Source: CAJXQU01 sp965223825 (GTDB lineage: Bacteria > Pseudomonadota > Gammaproteobacteria > CAJXQU01). Taken from it: a stretch of 64,000 bases of DNA. Shown here piece by piece: positions 16,545-25,609 of the stretch. Position numbers and translations under genes: made by a program. Location of the stretch: NCBI GenBank assembly GCA_965223825.1, contig OZ245018.1, positions 2,604,001 through 2,668,000 on the forward strand. The letters are read 5' to 3'. The first letter of the stretch is position 1; every line of letters begins with the position of its first letter. The notes under the pieces are model-generated. The model was not told the origin of the DNA and ran no database searches. It was given only the letters and a program-made list of their open reading frames with translations.

Positions 16545-18859
16545 TCAAACAACCTCTTAAAAAAACCGTTTTCTTTCTGCTCTTCTTGTTGACAGGATTC
16601 ACTCTGCGGAGGCGCGCTGCCCGCTCGGAATGGGATCACTATCGTACCCGCACATTCGCGATCAGTACCGACACCATTAAGCGGGTTGATCCATTGCCAT
16701 TGTATGCCTGCTGGTGCGCGTAAGTTCAATGGCGTCAATGCAAGTTGGCGCATTACATCCGTCCAGATTTTCAATGCACCACTCGCCCCCGTCAAGCCTG
16801 CGGGTTTATTATCATCACGCCCTAGCCACACGACGGTTAACGTATTTTGATCAAATCCAGCAAACCAACTATCTCGTAAGTCACCGGTGGTGCCAGTTTT
16901 CCCTGCCAGCGGTAATGCGTTTGGCAACACGTTTTGAATCGATCGCGCCGTCCCTGATCGCACCACTTCTGTCATCGCGTATTTAAGCAAAAAAGCATTT
17001 TGCTGATCCGTGACCTGTTCGACATTCATCGAATAGGTATTTAGAACCTCGTTATTTTGTGTCAAAACCGCACGAATAGTTCGAGGTGGAATAGCAAAAC
17101 CATCATTTGCAATCGATTGATACAAGGAGGATACATCGAGTGGACTTTGCTCGATGGCACCGAGCAGCATCGATGGATACGCATGCTCAAGTTCACCACC
17201 CATTTTTGTAAATTTATTCGCGACAGCTTTCAAACCAATGTCTTGACCGAGTGTGACTGTCGCAGCATTGTAGGAATGTGCGAGCGCGTTGATCATCACC
17301 ACATCGCCATAAAACACTTTTTCATAATTCTCTGGTGACCAATTTGTTCCATCCGGCAAAGGCCAGTTGATCTGCCGATCAGACAATATGGTAGCGAGTG
17401 TTTTGCCTTTTTCTAAGCCCGCTAAATATACGACAGGTTTGATCAACGACCCAATATGACGCGACGCATTCACCGCGCGATTAAACGAACTGGATTGCCG
17501 ATCTCGCGCCCCGATCATTGCTTTTATTTCGCCGCTTTTGACATCCGTGACGATCACGGCGGACTGTAACTTTCCAGGCTCTGATCGTTTTGATTTTTCA
17601 AATTGCGTAAGACGTTTTTGCACTGAGAGCTGAGCCTGTTCCTGAATAATCGGATCGAGCGTGGTAAAAATCCGCAAACCGCTTTCACGTAGATCGGTTT
17701 CTTTATATTGATTCACGAGCTGTTTTCGCACCAGCTCGGTAAAGGCAGGGTAGCGATCGCGACTGAGTGAATGGCGAGCCTGAATACCCAAGTCTGACGC
17801 GAGATATTTTTTTAACTCGGGCGACTCGATTAAGCTGACAGCTGCCATACTTTTTAAGACAACATCGCGACGAGCTTTGGCGCGATCAGGGTATTTTCGC
17901 GGATTGTAAACCGATGGCCCTTTTACCATGCCGACAAGCATGGCGAGCTGATCGGGCCTTAACTCATTGATCGGTGAATTAAAATAATATTCCGCAGCTA
18001 AACCAAAACCATGGATCGCACGACGACTATCTTGTCCTAAAAAAACCTCGTTAAGATAGGCTTCGAGGATCTGTTCTTTGTCGTACCGGAACTCGAGAAT
18101 AAACGCGATGAACAATTCCGTGAATTTTCGTTTTAATGTACGTTCACGCGTTAGATAGAAATTTTTCGCCAATTGCTGCGTCAGTGTACTCGCACCCTGA
18201 CGTAAACTACCTGATGTTAGGTTGACCCACATCGCACGCGCCAAGCCGCGCGGATCGATTCCGTGATGTTGGAAAAAACGTCGATCTTCCGTCGCGATCA
18301 ATGCCTTGATTAAAAAAGGCGGCGTGTCTTTCAAACTGATTAAACGTCGATCTTCTCGATGAGCCGGATATATTTTTGCAATTTCAAGCGGTTCTAAACG
18401 CACTAGCGGGATCTGACTTTTTCCATCAAGACTCGTCATGCTGGTTAGCCGGTTTGTTGAGAATTTTAATGCTATTTTCGACGATGGTTCGAGTGCATCA
18501 GCAAAGTTAAACCCTCGTGAATACAAATTCACTTTCCCATTTGATGCTGAAAAGTCCCCTTTTGTTTTAACAGCAATGGCACGACGATAGCCCAAAAGCT
18601 CCAGCTCTTTGATCACATCCGCTTGTTTAATTGTTTGACCTGCATATAACTGCAGCGGTCTCGAATACACTGTCGCCGGCACCGCCCAGCGACGGCCATC
18701 AAAATGTGCTTGTACGGATTGGTCGATCCAAAGTATCCATGCAGCTAATGCTAATAGTGCAATAAATAAAAGCTGTAGCATCCATTTGAAAGAGGTAAAG
18801 CGGCGCTTTTTCTGTTTACGGGTCGTTTTTTTTCTTCGAACTGGTTTCTTTCTAGTCAA
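16541..18859 (-). CDS. mrcB: Penicillin-binding protein 1B (bifunctional PG synthase)
   Basis: A 772-residue class A PBP. A very basic N-terminal tail precedes one transmembrane segment (about 27-45). A UB2H-like domain follows (about 60-150), then the GT51 glycosyltransferase with catalytic Glu191 in ATEDRRFFQHHG and the QGASTLTQQLAKN motif, then the transpeptidase with Ser471 (SLIK), SYN and KTGTTG motifs. It polymerises and crosslinks lipid II. It starts with TTG, giving the basic tail, and has no strong ribosome-binding site. It is the first gene of a two-gene unit with the TPR lipoprotein that probably activates it. Confidence 0.93.
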   Translation of the reverse strand: MTRKKPVRRKKTTRKQKKRRFTSFKWMLQLLFIALLALAAWILWIDQSVQAHFDGRRWAVPATVYSRPLQLYAGQTIKQADVIKELELLGYRRAIAVKTKGDFSASNGKVNLYSRGFNFADALEPSSKIALKFSTNRLTSMTSLDGKSQIPLVRLEPLEIAKIYPAHREDRRLISLKDTPPFLIKALIATEDRRFFQHHGIDPRGLARAMWVNLTSGSLRQGASTLTQQLAKNFYLTRERTLKRKFTELFIAFILEFRYDKEQILEAYLNEVFLGQDSRRAIHGFGLAAEYYFNSPINELRPDQLAMLVGMVKGPSVYNPRKYPDRAKARRDVVLKSMAAVSLIESPELKKYLASDLGIQARHSLSRDRYPAFTELVRKQLVNQYKETDLRESGLRIFTTLDPIIQEQAQLSVQKRLTQFEKSKRSEPGKLQSAVIVTDVKSGEIKAMIGARDRQSSSFNRAVNASRHIGSLIKPVVYLAGLEKGKTLATILSDRQINWPLPDGTNWSPENYEKVFYGDVVMINALAHSYNAATVTLGQDIGLKAVANKFTKMGGELEHAYPSMLLGAIEQSPLDVSSLYQSIANDGFAIPPRTIRAVLTQNNEVLNTYSMNVEQVTDQQNAFLLKYAMTEVVRSGTARSIQNVLPNALPLAGKTGTTGDLRDSWFAGFDQNTLTVVWLGRDDNKPAGLTGASGALKIWTDVMRQLALTPLNLRAPAGIQWQWINPLNGVGTDRECAGTIVIPFRAGSAPPQSESCQQEEQKENGFFKRLFE

Positions 18860-18964
18860 CGGGGTTCACTGGGGAGTTATTGTGGAATAAGTATGTAAGT
18901 CTGTATTTTGAACATACATAGATAGCATGATCATCTTTATAGTTCAAAATAACAAATCGTACGC

Positions 18965-18993
18965 AAAAAAAACCCCGCTTGATGCGGGGTTTT
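18965..18993 (-). terminator. Rho-independent terminator of the H1-like gene
   Basis: A perfect 10-bp stem (AAAACCCCGC with GCGGGGTTTT), 5-nt loop; on the minus strand it is followed by a run of eight T. It lies 24 bp after the stop of the basic H1-like gene. It could also act weakly on the plus strand. Confidence 0.9.
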
Positions 18994-19016
18994 GTCTTAC
19001 ACAACAGGTGAAAAAC

Positions 19017-19544
19017 TTATGCTTTACCAGCAAGGCGTTTTGCTCTTGCCTTTTCGCGTGCTTTTCGCTTTTTCGCGAGTGCTTTCTCAGCAAGTTGTTT
19101 TTTGTACTCTTTTTCCCACTTTTTGTTAAAAGCGGCTAACGCAGCTTCGTACGCTTTTTCTTTACGAGCAGCTTCACGTTCGATTTGCTCTTGCTCTAAG
19201 GCGATTGCACGTGCTGCCTTTTCTTCTTCAGAAAGACGAATGCCACGTCCACGTTTTGCACTAGAGGCAGCTACTTTTTTCTTAGAAACAACTTTCTTCT
19301 TAGAAGTTACCTTGTTCTTACTGCCGGCAGGTCTTCCTCTACGACCAGCTGTTTTCTTCGCGACTTTCTTTTTAGTAGCCACTTTTTTCTTCGCTACTGA
19401 TTTTTTCTTCGCCGCTACTTTTTTCTTCGCAACGACTTTCTTTTTACCGATCACTTTTTTATTTACGACTTTCTTTTTTGTTACTGCTTTTTTCTTGGCC
19501 GCTGTTTTCTTTTTGCTGACCGTTTTCTTTTTTGCTAACGCCAT
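19017..19544 (-). CDS. Histone H1-like lysine-rich DNA-binding protein
   Basis: About 175 residues from the preferred ATG at 19544, which has a GAGG ribosome-binding site; an upstream in-frame start would add 13 residues. Residues 1-70 are tandem KKK-containing repeats (AAKKK, VAKKK, TKKK) like the C-terminal tails of histone H1 and AlgP. Residues about 65-75 hold an AT-hook core, GRRGRPAGSKNK. The C-terminal half is a charged alpha-helical region rich in Ala, Glu, Lys and Arg. It probably compacts DNA or binds AT-rich minor groove. The repetitive DNA makes length variation between strains likely. Confidence 0.8.
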   Translation of the reverse strand: MALAKKKTVSKKKTAAKKKAVTKKKVVNKKVIGKKKVVAKKKVAAKKKSVAKKKVATKKKVAKKTAGRRGRPAGSKNKVTSKKKVVSKKKVAASSAKRGRGIRLSEEEKAARAIALEQEQIEREAARKEKAYEAALAAFNKKWEKEYKKQLAEKALAKKRKAREKARAKRLAGKA

Positions 19545-19641
19545 TAGAGGATACCTCACCGAAATAATTACATTTTTGCGCACTATAGCATATTAAACTC
19601 ATGACATACTATTCACATGAGTGCAATAGGCAAATTTCGTG

Positions 19642-20292
19642 CTAGCTTTCCAATTGTTTAAAGATTTTCTCTTTAATTTCTTTCACATCTCCTATGCCAT
19701 CGACATAAAAGAACGTGGTTTCTCCCTCACCTTTAGAAACATCGGAATAATATTCAACCAATGGTTCTGTTTGTTGATGATAAACTTCAAGACGTTTTCT
19801 TACGGTCTCTTCTTTATCATCATCACGCTGAACTAATGCATCACCAGTTACATCGTCTTTACCTTCTTCTTTCGGTGGATTAAAAATCACGTGATATGTT
19901 CGGCCAGATCCCTCATGGACTCGGCGACCAGACATACGACGTACGATTTCTTCATCATCAACGCGTATTTCGATCACGGAATCAACTATAACCCCAATTT
20001 CTTTCAAACCTTCTGCTTGTGGAATCGTGCGTGGAAAGCCATCGAATAAAAACCCGTTCTGGCAATCTGTTTCTTTTACTCGCTCGGTTATCAATCCTAA
20101 AATGATTTCGTCAGAAACAAGTCCACCCGCATCCATTACCTTCTTCGCTTCAATTCCGAGTGGCGACCCTGCTTTCACTGCAGCACGCAGCATGTCGCCT
20201 GTCGAAATTTTTGGAATATTATATTTTTCACAAATGAATTCTGCCTGTGTTCCCTTCCCAGCACCCGGGCCACCCAGTAATATCAATTTCAT
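19642..20292 (-). CDS. adk: Adenylate kinase
   Basis: A 216-residue long-form adenylate kinase (ATP + AMP = 2 ADP) of the cytoplasm. P-loop GGPGAGKGT is at residues 7-15, followed by the AMP-binding ISTGDMLR and GFPRT motifs. The lid domain (GRRVHEGSGRTYHVIFNPPK) lacks the zinc cysteines, as usual for proteobacterial enzymes. The ATG at 20292 gives the normal Adk N terminus; an in-frame start 10 codons upstream would add a tail not seen in the family. It is a single gene between the H1-like gene and a divergent DUF498 gene. Confidence 0.96.
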   Translation of the reverse strand: MKLILLGGPGAGKGTQAEFICEKYNIPKISTGDMLRAAVKAGSPLGIEAKKVMDAGGLVSDEIILGLITERVKETDCQNGFLFDGFPRTIPQAEGLKEIGVIVDSVIEIRVDDEEIVRRMSGRRVHEGSGRTYHVIFNPPKEEGKDDVTGDALVQRDDDKEETVRKRLEVYHQQTEPLVEYYSDVSKGEGETTFFYVDGIGDVKEIKEKIFKQLES

Positions 20293-20378
20293 ATTGAACT
20301 CTCTTTTGATGTTGTTAAGCATTGAAACGATTAAAGTGTGGCACGTATATTACTAACTGTCGATAGAATGTCTAGCCT

Positions 20379-20753
20379 ATGAAAATAGAAATATCATCAA
20401 ATACAACAGGAAACTTGATCACGTCTTATAATCAGGAGGGGATTATTGTTAATGGCCGCATGATTCGCGAAAGCTTTATCATTTCTGCTGATAATTTAAT
20501 TGTCCCCGCACTGACAAATTCATTTGACCTACTGACATCCGATCACATTATCCAACTTTGCGAAATGAAACCGGAAGTATTGATCTTTGGCTCAGGTCAA
20601 CAACAACAGTTTTTACCTGCCGAATTTATTACGCTTTTATATAGAAACCAAATTGGTTTTGAAGTGATGACAACACCAGCGGCTTGTCGCTCATACAGTA
20701 TTCTTTACGCAGAAGATCGAAAAGTGGTTGCGGCGATGTTCCAAGATTCATAA
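20379..20753 (+). CDS. Mth938/DUF498-domain protein
   Basis: A 124-residue single-domain protein of the Mth938-like family (DUF498, related to NDUFAF3 and Xcc1710). Typical features are the strand GIIVNGRMIRESFIIS, the conserved EVLIFGSGQQQ segment and the late VMTTPAACRSYSIL motif. The family fold is known but the bacterial function is not. It is divergent from adk with an 86-bp gap and shares a bidirectional terminator with rpoS. Confidence 0.85.
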   Translation: MKIEISSNTTGNLITSYNQEGIIVNGRMIRESFIISADNLIVPALTNSFDLLTSDHIIQLCEMKPEVLIFGSGQQQQFLPAEFITLLYRNQIGFEVMTTPAACRSYSILYAEDRKVVAAMFQDS

Positions 20754-20784
20754 AACATCACTTGGAAAGAAGATTGGGGAAAGT

Positions 20785-20825
20785 AAAAAACGGGGCCTAG
20801 ATAACGCTTGCCTAAGCCCCGTTTT
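20785..20825. terminator. Bidirectional Rho-independent terminator
   Basis: A long stem (AAAACGGGGCCTAG with CTAAGCCCCGTTTT, one mismatch) around an 11-nt loop, with A-run on the left and T-run on the right. It lies between the convergent DUF498 gene and rpoS and should stop both. Confidence 0.9.
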
Positions 20826-20858
20826 AAAAAATGCTTTAATGACGGCTCTTAATAAAAC

Positions 20859-21806
20859 TTATTCTTGCGGACAGAGCGTTTCGATTGAAAGTCCTTCTCG
20901 CTCGAGTGATCGCCGGAGTTTTTTCAGTGCTTCGAGTTGGATCTGTCTGACCCTTTCCCGTGTGACACCAATAATATCTCCAACTTCTTCTAACGTCGCT
21001 GTCTCATTTCCATGCAGACCAAAACGATGCTCAATAACCGCACGCTGTTTTTCATTCAACGTTACTAGCCACGTTTCTAGATGAATATGAATATCATCAT
21101 CCTCAATTGCACTTGATGGTTCACGGTTTTTTTCATCGGGTAGCGTATCGATTATCTGCCTTTCCGAGCTTCTTTCCGCCGGTGCATCTGCTGAAATTAC
21201 ACGCTCATTTAATCTGAACATTTTTTCAACATCATCCACAGGACATTCCAAAAAGTCTGCAACATCTTGTGGCGTGGGCTCCGTTTCCATCGTTTGTGCA
21301 AGCTTGTAACTTGTGCGTAGATATACGTTTAATTCCTTAACAACATGAATCGGTAACCGAATCGTTCGTGTTTGATTCATGATCGCACGCTCGATGGTTT
21401 GCCGTATCCACCATGTTGCATAAGTAGAAAAACGAAAGCCTCTTTCAGGATCGAATTTTTCCACCGCCCGGATTAACCCCAAATTACCTTCTTCAATCAG
21501 ATCAAGCAGCACTAAGCCTCTATTCATATAACGTCGAGCGATCTTAACTACAAGGCGCAAATTACTCTCGATCATTTTCTGACGGCAGGGTTCTTCACCG
21601 CGCTGCACACCACGTGCAATATCGCGTTCTTGTTCTGCTGTCAAAAGTGGTGCAAATCCGATTTCGTTTAAATAGAGCCGAGTGGCATCAAGATCAGCGA
21701 CTTTAATTTTCGCTGCTTTTGATTGTATTTCGTTTGTGGAAGTCTCTTCGAGTTCTAATTTCTCAGTATTACTATCTTCATCGTTCTTTTTAATTTTGTC
21801 TTTCAC
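20859..21806 (-). CDS. rpoS: RNA polymerase sigma factor RpoS
   Basis: A 315-residue group 2 sigma-70 factor. A short variable N terminus (1-45) precedes region 1.2 (DATRLYLNEIGFAPLLTAEQE), region 2 with RYMNRGLVLLDLIEEGNLGL and the -10-binding FSTYATWWIRQTI, region 3, and region 4 with the helix-turn-helix ending in GVTRERVRQIQLEALKKLR. This pattern and the missing long region 1.1 identify RpoS rather than RpoD. It directs stationary-phase and stress transcription. It starts with GTG behind a GAGGG ribosome-binding site. It is not linked to nlpD or pcm here. Confidence 0.93.
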   Translation of the reverse strand: MKDKIKKNDEDSNTEKLELEETSTNEIQSKAAKIKVADLDATRLYLNEIGFAPLLTAEQERDIARGVQRGEEPCRQKMIESNLRLVVKIARRYMNRGLVLLDLIEEGNLGLIRAVEKFDPERGFRFSTYATWWIRQTIERAIMNQTRTIRLPIHVVKELNVYLRTSYKLAQTMETEPTPQDVADFLECPVDDVEKMFRLNERVISADAPAERSSERQIIDTLPDEKNREPSSAIEDDDIHIHLETWLVTLNEKQRAVIEHRFGLHGNETATLEEVGDIIGVTRERVRQIQLEALKKLRRSLEREGLSIETLCPQE

Positions 21807-22116
21807 TGTAAGTCCCTCATCCTCACCAGCGATATGTAGGTAGCCCTCTTTGTTTCACTTTTTTGTGTGGAGCTCAATCCATCTTACTGCGTTTCTTACT
21901 GTAGAGTAAAGAAATGTAAAGGAAACTAACTCCTTTATTTTGGGAATGAATTGCAAACAAAGTATTCACCTTTGTCATAATTGACTTTTTATACCCCGAT
22001 TGATCAACGCTTTTTCTGCATGGCTTTTTAAAATATTCAAGCTAGACTCATTTAAAACTGGAGTGTTTTTTGCTTTGTTACCCTAAAGACCAAAACTACA
22101 TGTGAGGTAGCTTTTT
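21807..22116. other. Divergent intergenic region upstream of rpoS and the CBS gene
   Basis: 310 bp, AT-rich. A 6-bp inverted repeat ACAAAG/CTTTGT lies at 21957-21975, and a CTAGACT element resembling a sigma-S -10 box lies near 22045. Neither is strong enough to call. A GAGGT ribosome-binding site precedes the CBS gene. No other gene seen. Confidence 0.4.
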
Positions 22117-22569
22117 ATGATCACGGCAAAACAACTTTTACAGCACAAAAAGTTTTCATCGACAATCGTAAAAAGTGCGCTCGTTTTCGATGCTGTCGTT
22201 CAAATGGATCGTGATCAGGTAGGTGCTTTGATCGTTATTGAAGATAAAAAGTTAATTGGCATTCTCTCTGAACGGGACTACACACGCAAAATCGTCATAA
22301 AAAATCGTTCATCAAAAGTCGTGACCGTTGGCGAGATTATGACCACAAACGTTATCACCATCCAACAAAATCAATCCGTAAATGATTGTATGAAATTAAT
22401 GCATGAATCTGACGTACGACACCTTCCTGTTATGAATGGTAATGACGTAGTGGGTTTACTCTCGATTAAAGACGTACTTGGTAACTTGTTAACCGAGCGG
22501 GATAATATGATTAATCAACTGGTTAACTATGTTAATGCGCAAGCCCTCCCAAAAAATGTTCATCAATAA
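22117..22569 (+). CDS. Tandem CBS-domain protein
   Basis: A 150-residue protein with two CBS domains (about residues 10-65 and 75-135) and nothing else. Motifs: VGALIVIEDKKLIGILSERDY in the first, VGEIMTTNVITIQ and RHLPVMNGNDVVGLLSIKDVLG in the second. Such pairs bind adenine nucleotides and regulate partner proteins; the ligand and partner are unknown. A GAGGT ribosome-binding site precedes the ATG. It lies 89 bp upstream of pgi on the same strand, with an inverted repeat between them. Confidence 0.87.
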   Translation: MITAKQLLQHKKFSSTIVKSALVFDAVVQMDRDQVGALIVIEDKKLIGILSERDYTRKIVIKNRSSKVVTVGEIMTTNVITIQQNQSVNDCMKLMHESDVRHLPVMNGNDVVGLLSIKDVLGNLLTERDNMINQLVNYVNAQALPKNVHQ

Positions 22570-22634
22570 TTGTTGGTCTTACGGTACCTGTATAAAACGA
22601 ATGACGCCTTAGAAAAAGTATGATCATCGTTTAA

Positions 22635-22655
22635 GAGTATGGTAACGTCATACTC
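22635..22655 (+). promoter_or_regulatory. Perfect inverted repeat abutting the pgi start codon
   Basis: GAGTATG and CATACTC pair perfectly around GTAACGT; the repeat ends 3 nt before the pgi ATG and takes the place where a ribosome-binding site would be expected. It could be a repressor operator or an RNA hairpin limiting translation. No T-run follows, so it is not a terminator. Confidence 0.5.
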
Positions 22656-22658
22656 AAC

Positions 22659-24296
22659 ATGACTACATTAACTGATCTGCCTGAATGGAAGGCACTTCTC
22701 ACTGATCACGAAATAACGCAACAGCGCCACCTTCGTGATCTTTTTCAACAAGATTCATCACGCTTTGATCGATATTCACTCGATGCTGGTGGACTTTTCC
22801 TCGACTATTCCAAGAACCGAATTGACGATCAGATCTTGCAGCATTTATTCGATCTCACCGATGCTTGCGAACTTTCTGTTTTACGCGAAGCCATGTTTTC
22901 GGGTGAAAAAATAAACTTCACTGAACAACGTGCTGTCTTACATACCGCATTGCGTCAAACAACCGATCACAGGGTGTCTGTCGATAATGAAAATGTCATG
23001 CCCGCGATACAAAACGAGCTTGCACGATTAAGTGCTTTTGCTGAAAAATTACAACGGGGTGAGCTCAAGGGGTATACCGGCAAACCGATCAAACATTTGA
23101 TCAATATTGGGATTGGCGGCTCACACCTCGGCCCTATGTTAGTGTGCGAAGCGTTAACGCCTTATCATGCTCCCGATCTTGCTGTTACGTTCGTTTCCGG
23201 TAATGATTTACAACCACATTTAGCCTCGCTCGATCCTGCAACAACGCTATTCATCATTGCTTCAAAAACCTTTACCACACAAGAAACACTCTTGAATGCC
23301 GATTTAGCGCGTGCATGGGTTCTCGATGCATTTGACGATGAGCGTGCCATTGCCGAACATTTCGTTGCACTTTCCACTAACTTACCAGCGATCGAAGCGT
23401 TTGGTATTTCTCGCGATCGGACTTTCGCTTTCTGGGATTGGGTCGGCGGTCGCTATTCCCTTTGGAGTGCTGTGGGCCTTGTGATCATGTTACTGATTGG
23501 CCCAGCAAATTTTCGTGATTTGTTGGCTGGTGCGCATGCGATGGACGAACATTTTTTACAGGCTGATCATCAGCATAATATGCCGATTATTTTAGGCCTG
23601 CTTGGCGTTTGGTACAGCGGGTTTTATGGTGCGCATAGTCATGCAGTTATCCCTTATGATGAAGGTTTGTATTCATTTCCAGCATTTCTACAACAACTGG
23701 ATATGGAAAGTAACGGTAAGTCTGTGAATAAACATGGGCAAGATGTGAATTACAAAACGGGCCCAGTGATTATTGGTAGTACCGGCACAGATTGTCAGCA
23801 TGCTTATTTCCAGTCTATCCATCAAGGCTCTCACCTGATCCCTGTCGACTTTATTGGTGTGCTCGATTCACCACACACATCAGCAGATTTTCATACTATG
23901 CTAACAAGTCATTGTTTCGCTCAGAGCGAAGCGTTGATGCGGGGGAAAACTGCAGATGAAGTCCGAGCAGAACTCTCCGCGATGAACAAAACACCTGGTG
24001 AGATTGCATTATTAACCCCGCATCGTGTTTTTCCTGGCAACAAGCCTAGTAACACCATTTTATTAGAAAAATTGACGCCTTCCGCGCTTGGATCGCTGAT
24101 CGCGTTATATGAGCATAAAGTCTTTGTTCAAGGCGCTATTTGGGGAATTAATTCGTTCGATCAATGGGGCGTTGAGTTAGGCAAACAGCTCGCCCATCAA
24201 ATTATTCAGGATTTGGATCGGCCAGCACCCGGGCAACACGATGCATCCACCCAAGGCCTAATGGATCGCTTCAACAACACACGTCATTCATCGTGA
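22659..24296 (+). CDS. pgi: Glucose-6-phosphate isomerase
   Basis: A 545-residue enzyme interconverting glucose-6-phosphate and fructose-6-phosphate, close to the usual 549 residues. Family signatures are IGIGGSHLGPMLVCEAL (about residue 147), FVSGND, the phosphate-binding SKTFTTQET, GGRYSLWSAVGL, and the C-terminal catalytic-lysine region ALIALYEHKVFVQGAIWGINSFDQWGVELGK. In a ribulose-monophosphate methylotroph it would link the RuMP cycle to the Entner-Doudoroff or pentose phosphate branch; that is inference. No clear ribosome-binding site is visible. The 3' end overlaps the convergent kinase gene by 9 bp. Confidence 0.95.
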   Translation: MTTLTDLPEWKALLTDHEITQQRHLRDLFQQDSSRFDRYSLDAGGLFLDYSKNRIDDQILQHLFDLTDACELSVLREAMFSGEKINFTEQRAVLHTALRQTTDHRVSVDNENVMPAIQNELARLSAFAEKLQRGELKGYTGKPIKHLINIGIGGSHLGPMLVCEALTPYHAPDLAVTFVSGNDLQPHLASLDPATTLFIIASKTFTTQETLLNADLARAWVLDAFDDERAIAEHFVALSTNLPAIEAFGISRDRTFAFWDWVGGRYSLWSAVGLVIMLLIGPANFRDLLAGAHAMDEHFLQADHQHNMPIILGLLGVWYSGFYGAHSHAVIPYDEGLYSFPAFLQQLDMESNGKSVNKHGQDVNYKTGPVIIGSTGTDCQHAYFQSIHQGSHLIPVDFIGVLDSPHTSADFHTMLTSHCFAQSEALMRGKTADEVRAELSAMNKTPGEIALLTPHRVFPGNKPSNTILLEKLTPSALGSLIALYEHKVFVQGAIWGINSFDQWGVELGKQLAHQIIQDLDRPAPGQHDASTQGLMDRFNNTRHSS

Positions 24297-25571
24297 TCGC
24301 ATCAGCAAACGTTGAGCAAGCGTTTGTGCGATCTGACGATAAATTTTAAATCGTAATGCTTCACTTAGGAGCAAAAAATGTTCTGTTAAAATAGTGATTG
24401 AGCGGACATACGATTGCGTTTCATAAAACAAACTTTGACCACCTTCCGGTAAACAAAGATTCTCACAAAAGCTCTCTCCACGGTCAGCATGATAAATACA
24501 TTCCACATGCTGTTTCACATTGATTTCACCATCCAAAATTATCGAAAAAGCATTCGTTGATTCCGAATGAATCACGAGTCCAGATGCCGATTCATACCAT
24601 TGAAAATAGGGCCGGATCTCTCGCAACTCTGTTTCGTCCCAAGCCTGGAAAAAAGCTAATGCTGATAATTCTAATAGCTGTTCTTCAACCAATGCATCTG
24701 CCTTCTGATCGACAGCCGACTCTGTGGGACTTTGCTCCACCAAAAGGTTAATAATATCGCTTGCAGAGGCAAACCGTTGTGTAGGTTCTTTCGCGAGCAT
24801 TTTCATCACGCATTCTGCAATGGGTGCGGGAATTTCTTGATTAAGCTCTCGTGGATCAATTGGCGCTTCATTCACAAGTTTATAGATCAACCGGGAGAAA
24901 CTTTTGGCTTCAAATGGGTGCACGCCGGTCAATAATTCATAAAAAACCACGCCAAGCGAATATAAGTCTGACTGCGCAGTAATAATATCTTCTTGGACTT
25001 GCTCAGGCGACATATACCGCGGTGAACCAACAAACCCCGTCGGCATCGTCATTTCTTGATCCGATTGGTTAACGAAGGCAATACTAAAATCTGCGATCTT
25101 GATTTTGTTTTCTGTGGTGAGAAGTAAGTTAGCCGGCTTAATATCGCGATGGATAACTCCCTTTCTATGTGCGTAGTGTAAACCACGAAGACATTGTAAA
25201 ACCCAAGCCGTGCTCTGCTGCACAGAAGCACGGTTGTCTGCTAGCCAGTCCTTGAGTGTTCTAGCTGATTTGACTAGTTCAAAGACAATATAATGACGCC
25301 CAGAATCAATTCCGTTATCAAAAACCTCAAGAATATTTGGATGGTGCAACATAGCGGCAATACGTGCTTCTCGCATGAACATTTCGATGTAGCGGAGTGC
25401 CAGCTCTTTATTGTTTTGTTCTGATGCGTGCGAGATTTTAAGCGCGACAGGTCGATCTCCACTAATATCGTAGCCTTCGTATACGGTGCCCATATTGCCC
25501 CGCGCGATTTGCTGTCGTAACTGGTAACTACCGAGTTGTTGTGAATGTTGTTTCGCTTGATGTTGCGTCAT
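24288..25571 (-). CDS. Ser/Thr protein kinase with C-terminal cyclic-nucleotide-binding-like domain
   Basis: A 427-residue soluble protein. Residues 15-285 are a Hanks-type kinase: glycine loop IARGNMGTVYEG, catalytic-pocket K45, HRDIKPANLL with D143, and APE equivalent SPE. The metal-binding DFG reads DFS (D161-F162-S163), so Asp is kept but Gly is lost. Residues about 305-420 resemble a cNMP-binding beta barrel (FSIILDGEINV, RGESF) without a clear phosphate-binding cassette. There is no membrane segment or PASTA domain. It lies 38 bp downstream of the PAS histidine kinase, at the end of the signalling array, suggesting a second phosphorylation layer on the partner switch. Confidence 0.82.
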   Translation of the reverse strand: MTQHQAKQHSQQLGSYQLRQQIARGNMGTVYEGYDISGDRPVALKISHASEQNNKELALRYIEMFMREARIAAMLHHPNILEVFDNGIDSGRHYIVFELVKSARTLKDWLADNRASVQQSTAWVLQCLRGLHYAHRKGVIHRDIKPANLLLTTENKIKIADFSIAFVNQSDQEMTMPTGFVGSPRYMSPEQVQEDIITAQSDLYSLGVVFYELLTGVHPFEAKSFSRLIYKLVNEAPIDPRELNQEIPAPIAECVMKMLAKEPTQRFASASDIINLLVEQSPTESAVDQKADALVEEQLLELSALAFFQAWDETELREIRPYFQWYESASGLVIHSESTNAFSIILDGEINVKQHVECIYHADRGESFCENLCLPEGGQSLFYETQSYVRSITILTEHFLLLSEALRFKIYRQIAQTLAQRLLMRSR

Positions 25572-25609
25572 ATCACGATCATGCTGATCATTGCTATTAG
25601 AAGCAAATA

